Made by a program: the position numbers and the translations under genes
The notes under the pieces: model-generated
Seen by the model: the letters and a program-made list of their open reading frames with translations, nothing else
Database searches by the model: none
What the model was told of the DNA's origin: nothing
From: Saccharospirillum sp965652395
GTDB lineage: Bacteria; Pseudomonadota; Gammaproteobacteria; Pseudomonadales; Natronospirillaceae
Assembly: GCA_965652395.1 (NCBI GenBank)
Contig: CBFGUW010000001.1
Span: 129,163 to 193,162, forward strand
Length of the DNA: 64,000 bases
Direction of reading: 5' to 3'
Shown here: in pieces, positions 15,081 through 23,937 of the stretch
How the letters are laid out: every line of letters starts with the position of its first letter
How positions within the stretch are numbered: position 1 is the first letter of the stretch

Positions 15081-17123
15081 TTACTCTGCGGCCTTGGCGT
15101 ATTTATAAACCGTATTGCGACTCACGCCCGCCGCCTTGGCCGTTTGAGACACGTTGCCGTTATATTCCCGCAGCAGCCTCGGTATCAGCCTGTCCAGCGG
15201 TTCTTCACCCCCTTTGGCCACTGACTCCGCAGGTACTTTGTCCAGTTCATCAAAGAAATCGTCCGGCAGGTGCCAGTCTTCCAACGGCTCGCCGTCGGCC
15301 ATCGCCATCCCGACTTTCAGTACATGCACCAGCTGACGCATGTTTCCGGGCCAGGGGTGCCGTACCAGCAGATCGTGCAGACTGTTGGTCAGTTCCGGAC
15401 CGGGCTCTTCCTCGCGGAGCCGCTGATGAACGTATTTGATCAGTTCTTTTTTATCGGCTCTGTCCCGCAGCGAGGGCAATTCGATATTCAGACCGGAAAT
15501 CCGGTAATAAAGATCCTGCCGGAAGCGGCCTTCCACCACTTCTTCCTTTAATACCCGGTTCGTCGCGGAAATCAGCTTGATATCAACTGGATAGGCCTCG
15601 GTAGACCCGAGCGGAGTCACCACCCGTTCCTGAAGCACCCGCAATAGCCGGGATTGCACGGTCAGCGGCATCTCACCGATTTCATCGAGAAACAAAGTGC
15701 CGCGATGAGCGCGACGAATCAAACCGATGGAGCCCTTGGTATGAGCTCCGGTAAAAGCCCCTTTCTCATAACCAAAGAGTTCGGATTCCACCAGTTCCGC
15801 CGGAATGGCCGCGCAATTCACCGCCACCAGCATCTCGCGAGACCGGCTGCTGTGGTAGTGCAGGCTACGCACCAGAATCTCCTTACCCGCCCCGGTTTCA
15901 CCATGAATCAGGATGGGAATGTCCTTCTCCATGATTTTGTGCGCCTGGCGCACCACCCGGCGCACCCGTTCATCGCCATGTTCCAATTCCGCCAACGGAA
16001 TAACGTTATCGGGCAGGGCGATCCCATCCTGGGTGCGACTGGTCATCTGTGGCCCCTTTTCCTGCATCTCCATATCCGGCTCGTCCGATCTGGGTTGGCT
16101 TTCCGTGTATTGCGTTAAATCGAAAGGGGCACTGTCTGCTGCATCAGCTTGGTTAGGAGGTGGAACGTAATCCGGCCGGTTGCGGAAATCCGGCGCCCGC
16201 ATCACCGGCGCCAAGGGCGGAATCACCTTAACGTACATCTGGTAACGACCCATCGCCCTCAGCTTCATCGGCAAAGACGGCGGATGATGCTTAATCTCCC
16301 GCATTTCACAATCGAACACCTGATTCACATTCAACAGAGCCAGGTCTTGCGCCAAAACCACCTCGGCACGGCGGTTCGCGGAAACGATGGTGCCATTGTC
16401 ATCCAGCACCAGAATGCCGGACCAATGACTGTCCAGGCTCACCACATTCGTATTAAAGGTAAGAATAAAATGGTCTTTCTGAAATGCCGCGAAAATCAGC
16501 CGATTCTCCACGCTCAGCGACATCAACTTCACCATGCCAAGCGTATGGTCCTGCGGCAGATAAGCATCCGAGGAAATATCCAGCACACCCACCAGATCGT
16601 TATGGGTGTCATAAATGGGAGACGCCGAGCCCACCATAAAACGGTTGGCCCGCAAAAAATGTTCGTCCCGACCCACCTGAATCGCATGGCCCGTCGCCAG
16701 GGCCGTACCAATCGCATTGGTACCGACACCCATCTCCGTCCACTGATTACCCCCGATCAGACCATGCTCCGACGCATTGCCAAAACGGGACTGCCCCCAG
16801 GTATTCAGCACATGACCCTGCCGGTCGGCCAGTACAATCATGCACGCCGAATTGTTCAGGATGTTCTCATAATAGGGCAGAACCTCATTCTCGGTGGTCT
16901 CAAGCAGACTGCGATGCTGCTCCACCCGATCACTGAGCTCGCCCTTCGGCAGGGTCGCAAAATCCGGCTGGCTACCATGCTCCAACCCGAACTGCTCACA
17001 CCGATACCAGGACTCCTGGATGACTTCTTTATGCTTTTTCTGTTCCGTATCGAAGATCTCGTCAAACTGAAAAGAGTGGTAAAAATGCTGCTCTTGTTCT
17101 TTTTGTTGTTCGTTTTTTTTCAT
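15081..17123 (-). CDS. Sigma-54-dependent activator, AcoR-like, candidate glycerol regulator
   Basis: A 680-residue enhancer-binding protein. Order: GAF-like sensory region (about 60-205), a PAS-like segment (about 225-300), a linker, an AAA+ sigma-54 activation domain (about 385-620) with Walker A GETGAGKE, the sigma-54-contacting GAFTGA loop (GYEKGAFTGAHTKG), Walker B GTLFLDEIGE and sensor R-finger region, and a C-terminal Fis helix-turn-helix (NGNVSQTAKAAGVSRNTVYK). This order matches AcoR, which activates acetoin/glycerol-type catabolic operons. ATG at 17123 is preferred over a TTG start 39 bases earlier. It is divergent from the glycerol ABC operon, whose upstream region holds a sigma-54 promoter and TGAACA half-sites, so this protein is the obvious candidate activator, likely sensing glycerol or a metabolite. 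Confidence 0.92.
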   Translation of the reverse strand: MKKNEQQKEQEQHFYHSFQFDEIFDTEQKKHKEVIQESWYRCEQFGLEHGSQPDFATLPKGELSDRVEQHRSLLETTENEVLPYYENILNNSACMIVLADRQGHVLNTWGQSRFGNASEHGLIGGNQWTEMGVGTNAIGTALATGHAIQVGRDEHFLRANRFMVGSASPIYDTHNDLVGVLDISSDAYLPQDHTLGMVKLMSLSVENRLIFAAFQKDHFILTFNTNVVSLDSHWSGILVLDDNGTIVSANRRAEVVLAQDLALLNVNQVFDCEMREIKHHPPSLPMKLRAMGRYQMYVKVIPPLAPVMRAPDFRNRPDYVPPPNQADAADSAPFDLTQYTESQPRSDEPDMEMQEKGPQMTSRTQDGIALPDNVIPLAELEHGDERVRRVVRQAHKIMEKDIPILIHGETGAGKEILVRSLHYHSSRSREMLVAVNCAAIPAELVESELFGYEKGAFTGAHTKGSIGLIRRAHRGTLFLDEIGEMPLTVQSRLLRVLQERVVTPLGSTEAYPVDIKLISATNRVLKEEVVEGRFRQDLYYRISGLNIELPSLRDRADKKELIKYVHQRLREEEPGPELTNSLHDLLVRHPWPGNMRQLVHVLKVGMAMADGEPLEDWHLPDDFFDELDKVPAESVAKGGEEPLDRLIPRLLREYNGNVSQTAKAAGVSRNTVYKYAKAAE

Positions 17124-17300
17124 ACTACGGCCCCAAAGCGCCAAAAGGCGAAGGAGCGACAAGCCGCCTGCTATTGTGGCTCAGAGGATGGGCAAGTCAA
17201 CCTTGGCCGTCGTATCGAATGGTGTGTTAATTGGTTTCGTTCGTGAATAGATAGCCGAAAAGGCCCACTTTCCGTCCGAATAACCCTCAATGAGGGCTGC

Positions 17301-17364
17301 ACTGTTCACACGGAACTGTTCAATCCATCCCGCCTTTGTGAACACTTTGAACAGTCGTGAACAC
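17301..17364 (+). promoter_or_regulatory. Tandem activator half-sites upstream of the sigma-54 promoter
   Basis: Two ACTGTTCA half-sites (17301, 17315) face three TGAACA half-sites (17339, 17348, 17359), about 100-165 bases upstream of the -24 element, the usual distance for enhancer-binding proteins. Inverted TGTTCA/TGAACA spacing suggests dimer sites for the divergently encoded activator. A further GCTGTGAACACAGC palindrome lies at 17509-17522 in the leader. Confidence 0.6.
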
Positions 17365-17464
17365 CTAGCTGGACCTCCCATTGTTAAGCCATTTCCCCAC
17401 TTTCACCCCCGGATGCCTCATGCTTACTGACTTTGATCGGTGTTTTTCGATTTTTTTCGTTTTC

Positions 17465-17480
17465 TGGCACGGGACTTGTA
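17465..17480 (+). promoter_or_regulatory. Sigma-54 promoter of the glycerol importer operon
   Basis: TGGCAC-GGGAC-TTGTA matches the -24/-12 consensus (TGGCAC N5 TTGCA) at all but one position. The invariant GG and the GC-position (here GT) are 10 bases apart from each other as required. Predicted start near 17491 gives a leader of about 310 bases before the first gene. Confidence 0.72.
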
Positions 17481-17602
17481 ATAGTCATTTCATAACCGAG
17501 CCGCCGGTGCTGTGAACACAGCGACAAGCCAAAAGATACCGGAGGCCAAAACAATAAGAGCAGTATCAGTACCCGTAATTTCGGAGTTTGGTACAGAAGC
17601 TA

Positions 17603-17714
17603 GTGCAGGATGCCCGGTTTGCTTATCAAGGGTGGTCCGCAGCAGGACGCTGCGGTCCAGGCCCCATGGATGGGTTCACGCCGACCCTTGATAAGCAAAC
17701 CGGGTAGCCTGCAC
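17603..17714 (-). repeat. Stem-loop element, copy 2, in the importer leader
   Basis: A perfect 21-bp inverted repeat (17613-17633 with 17684-17704), extended outward to about 31 bp with three mismatches, encloses a loop with a CCGCAGC-AGGAC-GCTGCGG hairpin. On the reverse strand the loop reads GTGAACCCATCCATGGGGCC, sharing GTGAACCCATCC with copy 1 and the CCGCAGC...GCTGCGG hairpin with copy 3. It would be transcribed as part of the glpS leader, 90 bases before the start codon. Confidence 0.85.
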
Positions 17715-17803
17715 GGGTTCCAGGCACCCAAGCTGCTCAAGCGGATTTATGTAAGCCACCGTCCCAACCCGTGGCAACAACAACGACAAGAAAGGTAACG
17801 ACA

Positions 17804-18892
17804 ATGTCTCTGACGCTGCAGAATGTATCGCGCGTTGTTGATGGCGAAATCTGGATTTCAGACGTCGACCTGACGCTGGAGCCAGGCTCCTTCAACGTAT
17901 TACTCGGCCGCACCCTGGCCGGTAAAACAACGCTGATGCGACTGATGGCCGGCTTGGACCGACCAACCTCCGGGCAGATCCTCATGAACGGTGTCGACGT
18001 CACCGGCGTACCGGTGCGGGAACGCAACATCTCCATGGTCTACCAACAATTTATCAACTACCCCAACCTCACCGTATACGAAAACATCGCATCACCCCTG
18101 CGCCTCGCCAAGATGGACCCCAAAACCATCGACCGCCGCGTACGCGAAACCGCCGAAATGCTGCACATCGAAACCTACCTCGACCGCCTACCCCTGCAAC
18201 TCTCCGGCGGCCAGCAGCAACGTACCGCCATGGCCCGAGCCCTGGTGAAAGACTCCCAAATCATCCTCTTCGACGAACCCCTGGTGAACCTCGACTACAA
18301 ACTGCGTGAAGAATTCCGCCAGGAACTGCGCGCCCTGTTCAAAGAGCGCAACTGCATCGCCGTATACGCCACCACCGAACCCAACGAAGCCCTCGCCCTC
18401 GGCGGCAACACCGCCGTCCTGCACGAAGGCCGTTTACTACAAATGGGCCCCACCGCCGAGGTGTACCACAAACCCAAAGACATCATCACCGCCGAAATGT
18501 TTTCCGAGCCACCGATCAACGTCGTCTCGGGTCGGGTTACCGAAAACGAAGTCACCTTCGACGAAACCGTACACTTCCAACTGAACACCGACCTGCGCTC
18601 GCTGGAACCCGGCCAATACCAATTTGGCGTTCGTGCCTCCCACATCGGCCTGGTCCCCCACGCCGACGACGACCTCGAACTCCCGGTCAGGGTCGACCTC
18701 GCCGAAATCAGTGGATCCGAAACCTTCCTGCACGTGCACAACCCGCACTTCGACCTCGTCCTGCACCTCTCCGGCGTGCACGAATACCACGTCGACCAGG
18801 AGATCAAGGTCTACTTCCCCACCCACAAGCTGTACGCCTTCGACCAGCAAGGTCAGATGGTGCACGCACCGGCTCGCCTGGGAGAGTTCTGA
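17804..18892 (+). CDS. glpS: Glycerol ABC importer ATPase GlpS
   Basis: First ATPase subunit of a glycerol importer of the GlpSTPQV type described in Rhizobium. The 362-residue protein has Walker A LLGRTLAGKTT, Q loop VYQQFINYPN, an intact LSGGQQQR signature, Walker B IILFDEP, and a C-terminal MalK/TOBE-like regulatory domain (about 235-362). The switch (H-loop) histidine is missing: the segment reads VYATTEPNEA where VYVTHDQ-EA is usual. That makes this half-site degenerate and complements the defect in the partner ATPase. ATG at 17804 is chosen after AAAGG at 17790; an upstream in-frame start lacks a ribosome site. First gene of the operon driven from the sigma-54 promoter at 17465. Confidence 0.92.
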   Translation: MSLTLQNVSRVVDGEIWISDVDLTLEPGSFNVLLGRTLAGKTTLMRLMAGLDRPTSGQILMNGVDVTGVPVRERNISMVYQQFINYPNLTVYENIASPLRLAKMDPKTIDRRVRETAEMLHIETYLDRLPLQLSGGQQQRTAMARALVKDSQIILFDEPLVNLDYKLREEFRQELRALFKERNCIAVYATTEPNEALALGGNTAVLHEGRLLQMGPTAEVYHKPKDIITAEMFSEPPINVVSGRVTENEVTFDETVHFQLNTDLRSLEPGQYQFGVRASHIGLVPHADDDLELPVRVDLAEISGSETFLHVHNPHFDLVLHLSGVHEYHVDQEIKVYFPTHKLYAFDQQGQMVHAPARLGEF

Positions 18893-18894
18893 GC

Positions 18895-19992
18895 ATGGCA
18901 CAGATAACCCTGAACGCATTGGCTCACACCTACAGTGAGCAACCGAGTGGACCCGCCGATTACGCCATTCGTCAAATGCAACATGAATGGAAGCAGGGCG
19001 GCGCCTACGCGCTGCTCGGACCTTCCGGCTGTGGTAAATCCACCCTGTTGAACATAATTTCCGGTCTGCTGGAACCCTCCGAAGGCGAGATACTGTTCGA
19101 CGGCAAACGCGTCAACGAACTTCGCCCCGAAGAGCGCAACATCGCCCAGGTGTTTCAGTTCCCGGTGGTGTACGACACCATGACCGTATTCGACAACCTC
19201 GCGTTTCCGCTACGCAACATCGGTGTGCCGGAGCACAAGGTAAAGTCCAAAGTCTATGAAGTCGCCGAAATTCTGGAACTCACCGACCAACTGAAACGCA
19301 AAGCCAAAGGCCTCTCAGCGGACCAGAAACAAAAAGTGTCCATGGGGCGCGGCCTGGTTCGTGATGATGTCTCCGCCATTTTGTTTGATGAGCCGCTCAC
19401 GGTGATCGACCCGCAGTTGAAATGGAAGCTGCGCCGCAAGCTCAAGCAGATTCACGAGCAGTTCAACATCACCATGGTCTACGTGACCCACGATCAGTTG
19501 GAGGCCTCGACCTTCGCCGACAAGATCGCCGTGATGTATGAAGGGCAGATTGTGCAGTTCGGCACGCCGCGCGAACTGTTCGAAAACCCGGCTCACACCT
19601 TTGTCGGCTATTTCATTGGCAGCCCCGGCATGAACTTTTTCGAAGTCGAAGTGCACAGTGACCGTTTGACCTTTGGCAAACATGCCATGCCGGTCAGTGA
19701 TGCCATGCTCGCGCATTTGAATGCTCATAAAGTGACCCGAGCCACGCTCGGTATTCGCCCGGAGTTCGTCCATGTCTGGGAAGGCAAAACCGACGATGCC
19801 TACGAAGTGGATGTCGAGTTCATCGAAGATCTTGGCACCTACAAAATCATGTCGTTCAACCTGAACGGCCAAACCATGAAAGCGCGTTTGAGTGAAGACC
19901 AGAAAGTGCCCTCCGGCAAAGCCTGCGTCAGCTTCCCGGAGCAGTGGACCAAGCTCTACGTCGACGACTACCTGGTGGAGGTGACAGCATGA
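18895..19992 (+). CDS. glpT: Glycerol ABC importer ATPase GlpT
   Basis: Second ATPase subunit, 365 residues, pairing with GlpS. It has canonical Walker A LLGPSGCGKST, Q loop FQFPVVYD, Walker B SAILFDEP and an intact H-loop (MVYVTHDQLEA), but the ABC signature is changed from LSGGQ to LSADQ (19312-19326). With GlpS, the dimer would therefore have one canonical ATP site (GlpT Walker motifs and H-loop plus GlpS LSGGQ) and one degenerate site. A C-terminal TOBE-like domain follows from about 245. Start two bases after the glpS stop; its own stop overlaps glpP (ATGA), so the operon is translationally coupled. The name is from the Rhizobium system and is unrelated to E. coli GlpT, the glycerol-3-phosphate antiporter. 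Confidence 0.92.
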   Translation: MAQITLNALAHTYSEQPSGPADYAIRQMQHEWKQGGAYALLGPSGCGKSTLLNIISGLLEPSEGEILFDGKRVNELRPEERNIAQVFQFPVVYDTMTVFDNLAFPLRNIGVPEHKVKSKVYEVAEILELTDQLKRKAKGLSADQKQKVSMGRGLVRDDVSAILFDEPLTVIDPQLKWKLRRKLKQIHEQFNITMVYVTHDQLEASTFADKIAVMYEGQIVQFGTPRELFENPAHTFVGYFIGSPGMNFFEVEVHSDRLTFGKHAMPVSDAMLAHLNAHKVTRATLGIRPEFVHVWEGKTDDAYEVDVEFIEDLGTYKIMSFNLNGQTMKARLSEDQKVPSGKACVSFPEQWTKLYVDDYLVEVTA

Positions 19993-20855
19993 CCAAGGTG
20001 GAAAACAACAAGGCCTGGTTTTTGGTGATACCGGTTTTCGCCATTGTCGCCTTCTCGGCCATTATCCCGATCATGACCGTGGTTAATTATTCGGTTCAGG
20101 ACATTTTCGGCCCGGACAGCCGTTATTTTGTCGGCACCGAATGGTTCGCGCGGGTCATGACCGACAGCGATCTGCACGAAGCTCTTCTGCGGCAGATTAT
20201 ATTTTCCGGCACCATCCTGTTGATTGAAATCCCTCTGGGCATCGCGGTGGCATTGATGATGCCGACCAAAGGCCGGGCAGCGTCATTAAGCCTGATTCTG
20301 ATCGCCATCCCGCTGCTCATTCCCTGGAACGTTGTCGGCACCATCTGGCAGATTTTCGGTCGCGCCGATATTGGTTTGCTGGGTGCGTCTCTCGATGGTT
20401 TGGGTATCGATTACAACTATGCGTCCAACCCACGGGATGCCTGGCTGACGGTGGTGTTGATGGATGTCTGGCATTGGACACCCCTGGTGGCGCTGCTGTG
20501 CTACAGCGGTCTGCGAGCCATCCCTGAAGTCTATTACCAGGCGGCGCGGATCGATCGTGCTTCCCGTTGGGCGGTGTTCCGTTATATCCAACTGCCCAAG
20601 CTGACCAATGTATTGATTATCGGCGTGCTGCTGCGCTTCATGGACTCCTTCATGATTTACGCCGAACCCTTCGTGTTGACCGGCGGTGGCCCGGGGGATT
20701 CCACGACTTTCCTGAGCCAGTCTCTTGTTACCCAGGCCATCGGCCAGTTTGATCTGGGACCGGCTGCCGCCTTCTCGCTGGTGTATTACCTGATCATCCT
20801 GCTCGTTTGCTGGGTGTTCTACACCACCATCATGCACATGCAGAAAGATAAGTAA
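19989..20855 (+). CDS. glpP: Glycerol ABC importer permease GlpP
   Basis: Inner-membrane permease of the sugar/polyol type (UgpA/MalF-like), 288 residues with about six TM helices. The ATPase-contacting EAA loop is visible near residues 180-200 (YYQAARIDRASRWAVFRYI). The protein starts MTKVENNKAWFLVIPV; ATG at 19989 overlaps the glpT stop, and the open frame upstream lies inside glpT. It pairs with GlpQ to form the glycerol channel energised by GlpS and GlpT. Confidence 0.92.
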   Translation: MTKVENNKAWFLVIPVFAIVAFSAIIPIMTVVNYSVQDIFGPDSRYFVGTEWFARVMTDSDLHEALLRQIIFSGTILLIEIPLGIAVALMMPTKGRAASLSLILIAIPLLIPWNVVGTIWQIFGRADIGLLGASLDGLGIDYNYASNPRDAWLTVVLMDVWHWTPLVALLCYSGLRAIPEVYYQAARIDRASRWAVFRYIQLPKLTNVLIIGVLLRFMDSFMIYAEPFVLTGGGPGDSTTFLSQSLVTQAIGQFDLGPAAAFSLVYYLIILLVCWVFYTTIMHMQKDK

Positions 20856-20866
20856 GGGTGGAGACC

Positions 20867-21775
20867 ATGTCACAACAAAGTTTGTCACCATCGAGAGGTA
20901 AGGCTATGTCCGCTTCCCAAAGCACCCAGCCTCAGGCGGCAGTGCACAGCAAGGCCACCGGTCGTGAGCGGGCCGCACGCATACGCGGCCGGATAGGGCT
21001 CAGCTTTTATCTGGTGTTGCTGTTGCTGCCGATTTATTGGTTGGTGAACATGTCACTTAAAACCAATACGGAAATTCTTAGCGGCCTCACACTCTTTCCG
21101 CAGGATTTTACACTGCAGAACTATATCAAGATTTTCAGTGATCCTTCCTGGTACATGGGTTATGTCAATAGCATTCTGTACGTCTCCATGAACATGGTGA
21201 TCAGCCTGGTGGTGGCCCTTCCGGCAGCCTACGCTTTCAGCCGTTACAAATTCGTCGGCGACAAGCACATGTTTTTCTGGCTGTTGTCCAACAGAATGGC
21301 GCCACCGGCTGTGTTCCTGTTGCCATTCTTTCAGCTCTATTCCTCTGTCGGGCTGTTTGATACGCACATTGCCGTGGCACTGGCCCACTGTCTGTTCAAC
21401 GTACCCTTGGCGGTATGGATTCTGGAAGGTTTCATGAGCGGCGTGCCCCGCGAAATAGACGAGACGGCTTATATCGACGGCTACAGTTTTCCGCGCTTCT
21501 TCGTCCGGATATTCCTGCCGCTGATTCGTTCCGGCATTGGTGTGACGGCCTTCTTCTGCTTCATGTTCTCATGGGTGGAGTTATTGTTCGCGCGGACACT
21601 GACGTCGGTCGATGCCAAACCCATCGCCGCGATCATGACTCGTACCGTATCGGCCTCCGGTATTGATTGGGGGCTGCTGGCAGCGGCCGGTGCGCTGACC
21701 ATCGTGCCCGGCATGCTGGTTATCTATTTCGTTCGCAACCATGTCGCCAAGGGCTTTGCCCTGGGCCGGGTGTAA
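20867..21775 (+). CDS. glpQ: Glycerol ABC importer permease GlpQ
   Basis: Second permease (UgpE/MalG-like), about 302 residues from ATG at 20867, or 289 from ATG at 20906; both have plausible ribosome sites (GGGTGGAG and GAGGTAAG). Six TM helices begin near residue 45 of the longer form. The EAA loop is PREIDETAYIDGYSFPRFFVRIFLP. The hydrophilic, Ser/Gln-rich first 25 residues of the long form are atypical, which favours the shorter start. The gene is 11 bases after glpP and 11 bases before the DUF2160 gene. The name follows the Rhizobium importer and is unrelated to E. coli GlpQ phosphodiesterase. Confidence 0.91.
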   Translation: MSQQSLSPSRGKAMSASQSTQPQAAVHSKATGRERAARIRGRIGLSFYLVLLLLPIYWLVNMSLKTNTEILSGLTLFPQDFTLQNYIKIFSDPSWYMGYVNSILYVSMNMVISLVVALPAAYAFSRYKFVGDKHMFFWLLSNRMAPPAVFLLPFFQLYSSVGLFDTHIAVALAHCLFNVPLAVWILEGFMSGVPREIDETAYIDGYSFPRFFVRIFLPLIRSGIGVTAFFCFMFSWVELLFARTLTSVDAKPIAAIMTRTVSASGIDWGLLAAAGALTIVPGMLVIYFVRNHVAKGFALGRV

Positions 21776-21786
21776 GGGGAATTATC

Positions 21787-22059
21787 ATGGCCTGGATGTC
21801 CTGGACCTTACCGACCGCACTGTTTTTTCTCGCCATTTTTTTCATCCTCGTTGGGATGACAACCTGGCAGATTGTGTCGCCCTCGATTGAACGCAAAGGG
21901 TTTTTACCCATTGCGACCACGCGTGGCGATCGGCTCTTCATCGGCCTGCTCAGCAGTGCCTTTATCCACCTGGCTTTTGTTGCTACGACAGAAGTCCACA
22001 TAGCGGTGGCTACCGTCCTCTGCGTTTTCTGGATGAGTTTCCTGATGCGCTGGGGATGA
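21787..22059 (+). CDS. DUF2160 small membrane protein of the glycerol importer
   Basis: A 90-residue protein with three hydrophobic segments (about 8-28, 46-66, 68-86), matching DUF2160, a family found almost only between the permease and binding-protein genes of glycerol ABC operons. Its role is unknown; position and conservation suggest an accessory subunit of the transporter. ATG at 21787 is preceded by AAGGGGAATTATC. The longer open frame upstream overlaps glpQ and is not credible. Confidence 0.85.
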   Translation: MAWMSWTLPTALFFLAIFFILVGMTTWQIVSPSIERKGFLPIATTRGDRLFIGLLSSAFIHLAFVATTEVHIAVATVLCVFWMSFLMRWG

Positions 22060-22131
22060 TATCAACTGGCAATCCACCAGGGAGCAATAAGGCACGGAAG
22101 CCCCATTAAAACTCAAAAATTGAGGTTAACT

Positions 22132-23856
22132 ATGTACAACAAGTATAAAAGAGCGACACTGGCAGCCTTACCTTTTGCCATTATGATGCACAGCCATACG
22201 GCCCTCGCCGATGCCTATTCGGACGCCGCCGAACGTTGGGTCGATTCGGAATTCACGGTATCCACTCTGAGCGAGGCGGAGCAATTGGAAGAGCTTGCCT
22301 GGTTTACCAAGGCCGCCGAACGCTTCCGTGGTATGGAAATCAACGTCGCTTCCGAAACGCTCACTACTCACCAGTACGAATCCGAAGTGCTAGCCAAGGC
22401 CTTTGAGGAAATCACCGGGATCAAGGTGAACCATGACCTGATCCAGGAAGGGGATGTGGTTGAGAAACTGCAAACCCAAATGCAATCCGGACGGAACATT
22501 TACGACGCTTACGTGAATGACTCGGACTTGATCGGTACCCACTTCCGTTACGGAAAAGTGGTGCCCATCACCGATATCATGGCTGGCAGTGGTAAAGAGT
22601 TGACCTTGCCGACTTTGGATCTGGAAGATTTCATTGGTCTTGATTTCACCACCGGACCCGATGGCAAACTCTATCAGCTGCCGAGTCAGCAGTTCGCGAA
22701 CCTGTATTGGTTCCGTTATGACTGGTTCCAGCGTGAAGATCTGCAGGCGCAGTTTAAAGACATCTATGGTTACGATCTGGGTGTTCCGGTGAACTGGTCA
22801 GCCTATGAAGACATTGCTGAGTTCTTCTCCGAGCATGTTGGTCAGATCGATGGCAAGAAAGTATACGGGCACATGGATTACGGTAAGAAAGACCCCTCCC
22901 TTGGCTGGCGTTTCACCGATGCCTGGTTCTCCATGGCGGGCGCTGGCGATAAAGGTCTGCCAAACGGCTTGCCGGTCGATGAATGGGGTATTCGTGTGGA
23001 AGACTGCCGCCCTGTGGGCTCGAGTGTTTCCCGTGGCGGTGCGGCCAATGGCCCTGCTGCGGTATACGCGACCACTAAATATGTAGATTGGTTGCGTGAT
23101 TATGCTCCGGCTGAAGCCCAGGGCATGACGTTCTCTGAAGCCGGGCCTGTTCCTGCTCAGGGCTCCATCGCTCAGCAAATTTTCTGGTATACCGCTTTTA
23201 CGGCGGATATGACGGCGGAAGGTTTGCCGGTGGTCAATGCGGATGGTACGCCGAAGTGGCGTATGGCGCCGTCTCCTCATGGTCCTTATTGGGAAGAGGG
23301 CATGAAGCTTGGGTATCAGGATGTGGGTGCCTGGACTTTTATGAATTCGACTCCGGAAGATCGTCGTCTGGCGGCCTGGTTGTACGCTCAGTTCACGACT
23401 TCGAAGACGGTTTCGCTGAAGAAGACGTTGGTGGGTCTGACACCGATTCGTGAGTCCGATATCAATTCGGAGGAGATGACCGAAGCGGCGCCTAAGCTGG
23501 GTGGTTTAGTTGAGTTCTATCGTAGCCCTGCGCGTGTTCAGTGGTCTCCGACCGGCACCAATGTTCCGGACTATCCGAAGCTGGCACAGCTGTGGTGGCA
23601 GTACATTTCAGAGGCGGCCAGCGGTGAATCCACTCCGCAGGAAGCGCTGAATGGTTTGGCTGAGGCGCAGGATCGTGTGTTGCAGCGTCTTGAGCGTGCG
23701 AATGTGCAGGAAACCTGTGGGCCGAAGCTGAACGATGAGCGTGATGAGGAGTACTGGTTGAACCAGCCGGGTGCGCCTAAGGCCAAGTTGGATAACGAGA
23801 AGCCTCAGGGTATGACCGTTTCCTACGATGAGCTGCTGCGTTCCTGGCAACAGTAA
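22132..23856 (+). CDS. glpV: Glycerol-binding periplasmic protein GlpV
   Basis: Solute-binding protein of the extracellular family 1 type, 574 residues including a signal peptide (MYNKYKRATLAALPFAIMM, cleavage after ALADA). It delivers glycerol to GlpPQ. Large size (about 570 residues rather than 400) is normal for the glycerol-specific group. Conserved features seen in both this and the paralogue at 24192: TTHQYESEVLAKAFEEITGI, NDSDLIGTHFR, LYQLPSQQFANLYWFRYDW, and a C-terminal Cys (TCGPKL) that may pair with an internal Cys (EDCRPVG). ATG at 22132 is chosen after TGAGGT. A terminator follows at 23886-23912, so this is the last gene of the importer operon. Confidence 0.92.
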   Translation: MYNKYKRATLAALPFAIMMHSHTALADAYSDAAERWVDSEFTVSTLSEAEQLEELAWFTKAAERFRGMEINVASETLTTHQYESEVLAKAFEEITGIKVNHDLIQEGDVVEKLQTQMQSGRNIYDAYVNDSDLIGTHFRYGKVVPITDIMAGSGKELTLPTLDLEDFIGLDFTTGPDGKLYQLPSQQFANLYWFRYDWFQREDLQAQFKDIYGYDLGVPVNWSAYEDIAEFFSEHVGQIDGKKVYGHMDYGKKDPSLGWRFTDAWFSMAGAGDKGLPNGLPVDEWGIRVEDCRPVGSSVSRGGAANGPAAVYATTKYVDWLRDYAPAEAQGMTFSEAGPVPAQGSIAQQIFWYTAFTADMTAEGLPVVNADGTPKWRMAPSPHGPYWEEGMKLGYQDVGAWTFMNSTPEDRRLAAWLYAQFTTSKTVSLKKTLVGLTPIRESDINSEEMTEAAPKLGGLVEFYRSPARVQWSPTGTNVPDYPKLAQLWWQYISEAASGESTPQEALNGLAEAQDRVLQRLERANVQETCGPKLNDERDEEYWLNQPGAPKAKLDNEKPQGMTVSYDELLRSWQQ

Positions 23857-23885
23857 TTCTCTGATCCACTCGTGCTGAGTCTATT

Positions 23886-23912
23886 GGGCCGACCTCGGTC
23901 GGCCCCTTTTTT
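23886..23912 (+). terminator. Rho-independent terminator of the glycerol importer operon
   Basis: GGGCCGA...TCGGCCC hairpin followed by C and six T residues, 30 bases after the glpV stop codon. Confidence 0.9.
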
Positions 23913-23937
23913 GGGTTTAGGTGGCTATGGCCCGCGA

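Noticed and set aside
16149..17246. Long forward frame of 365 codons opposite the sigma-54 activator
   Set aside because: Histidine- and arginine-rich nonsense translation; the opposite strand encodes a complete enhancer-binding protein.
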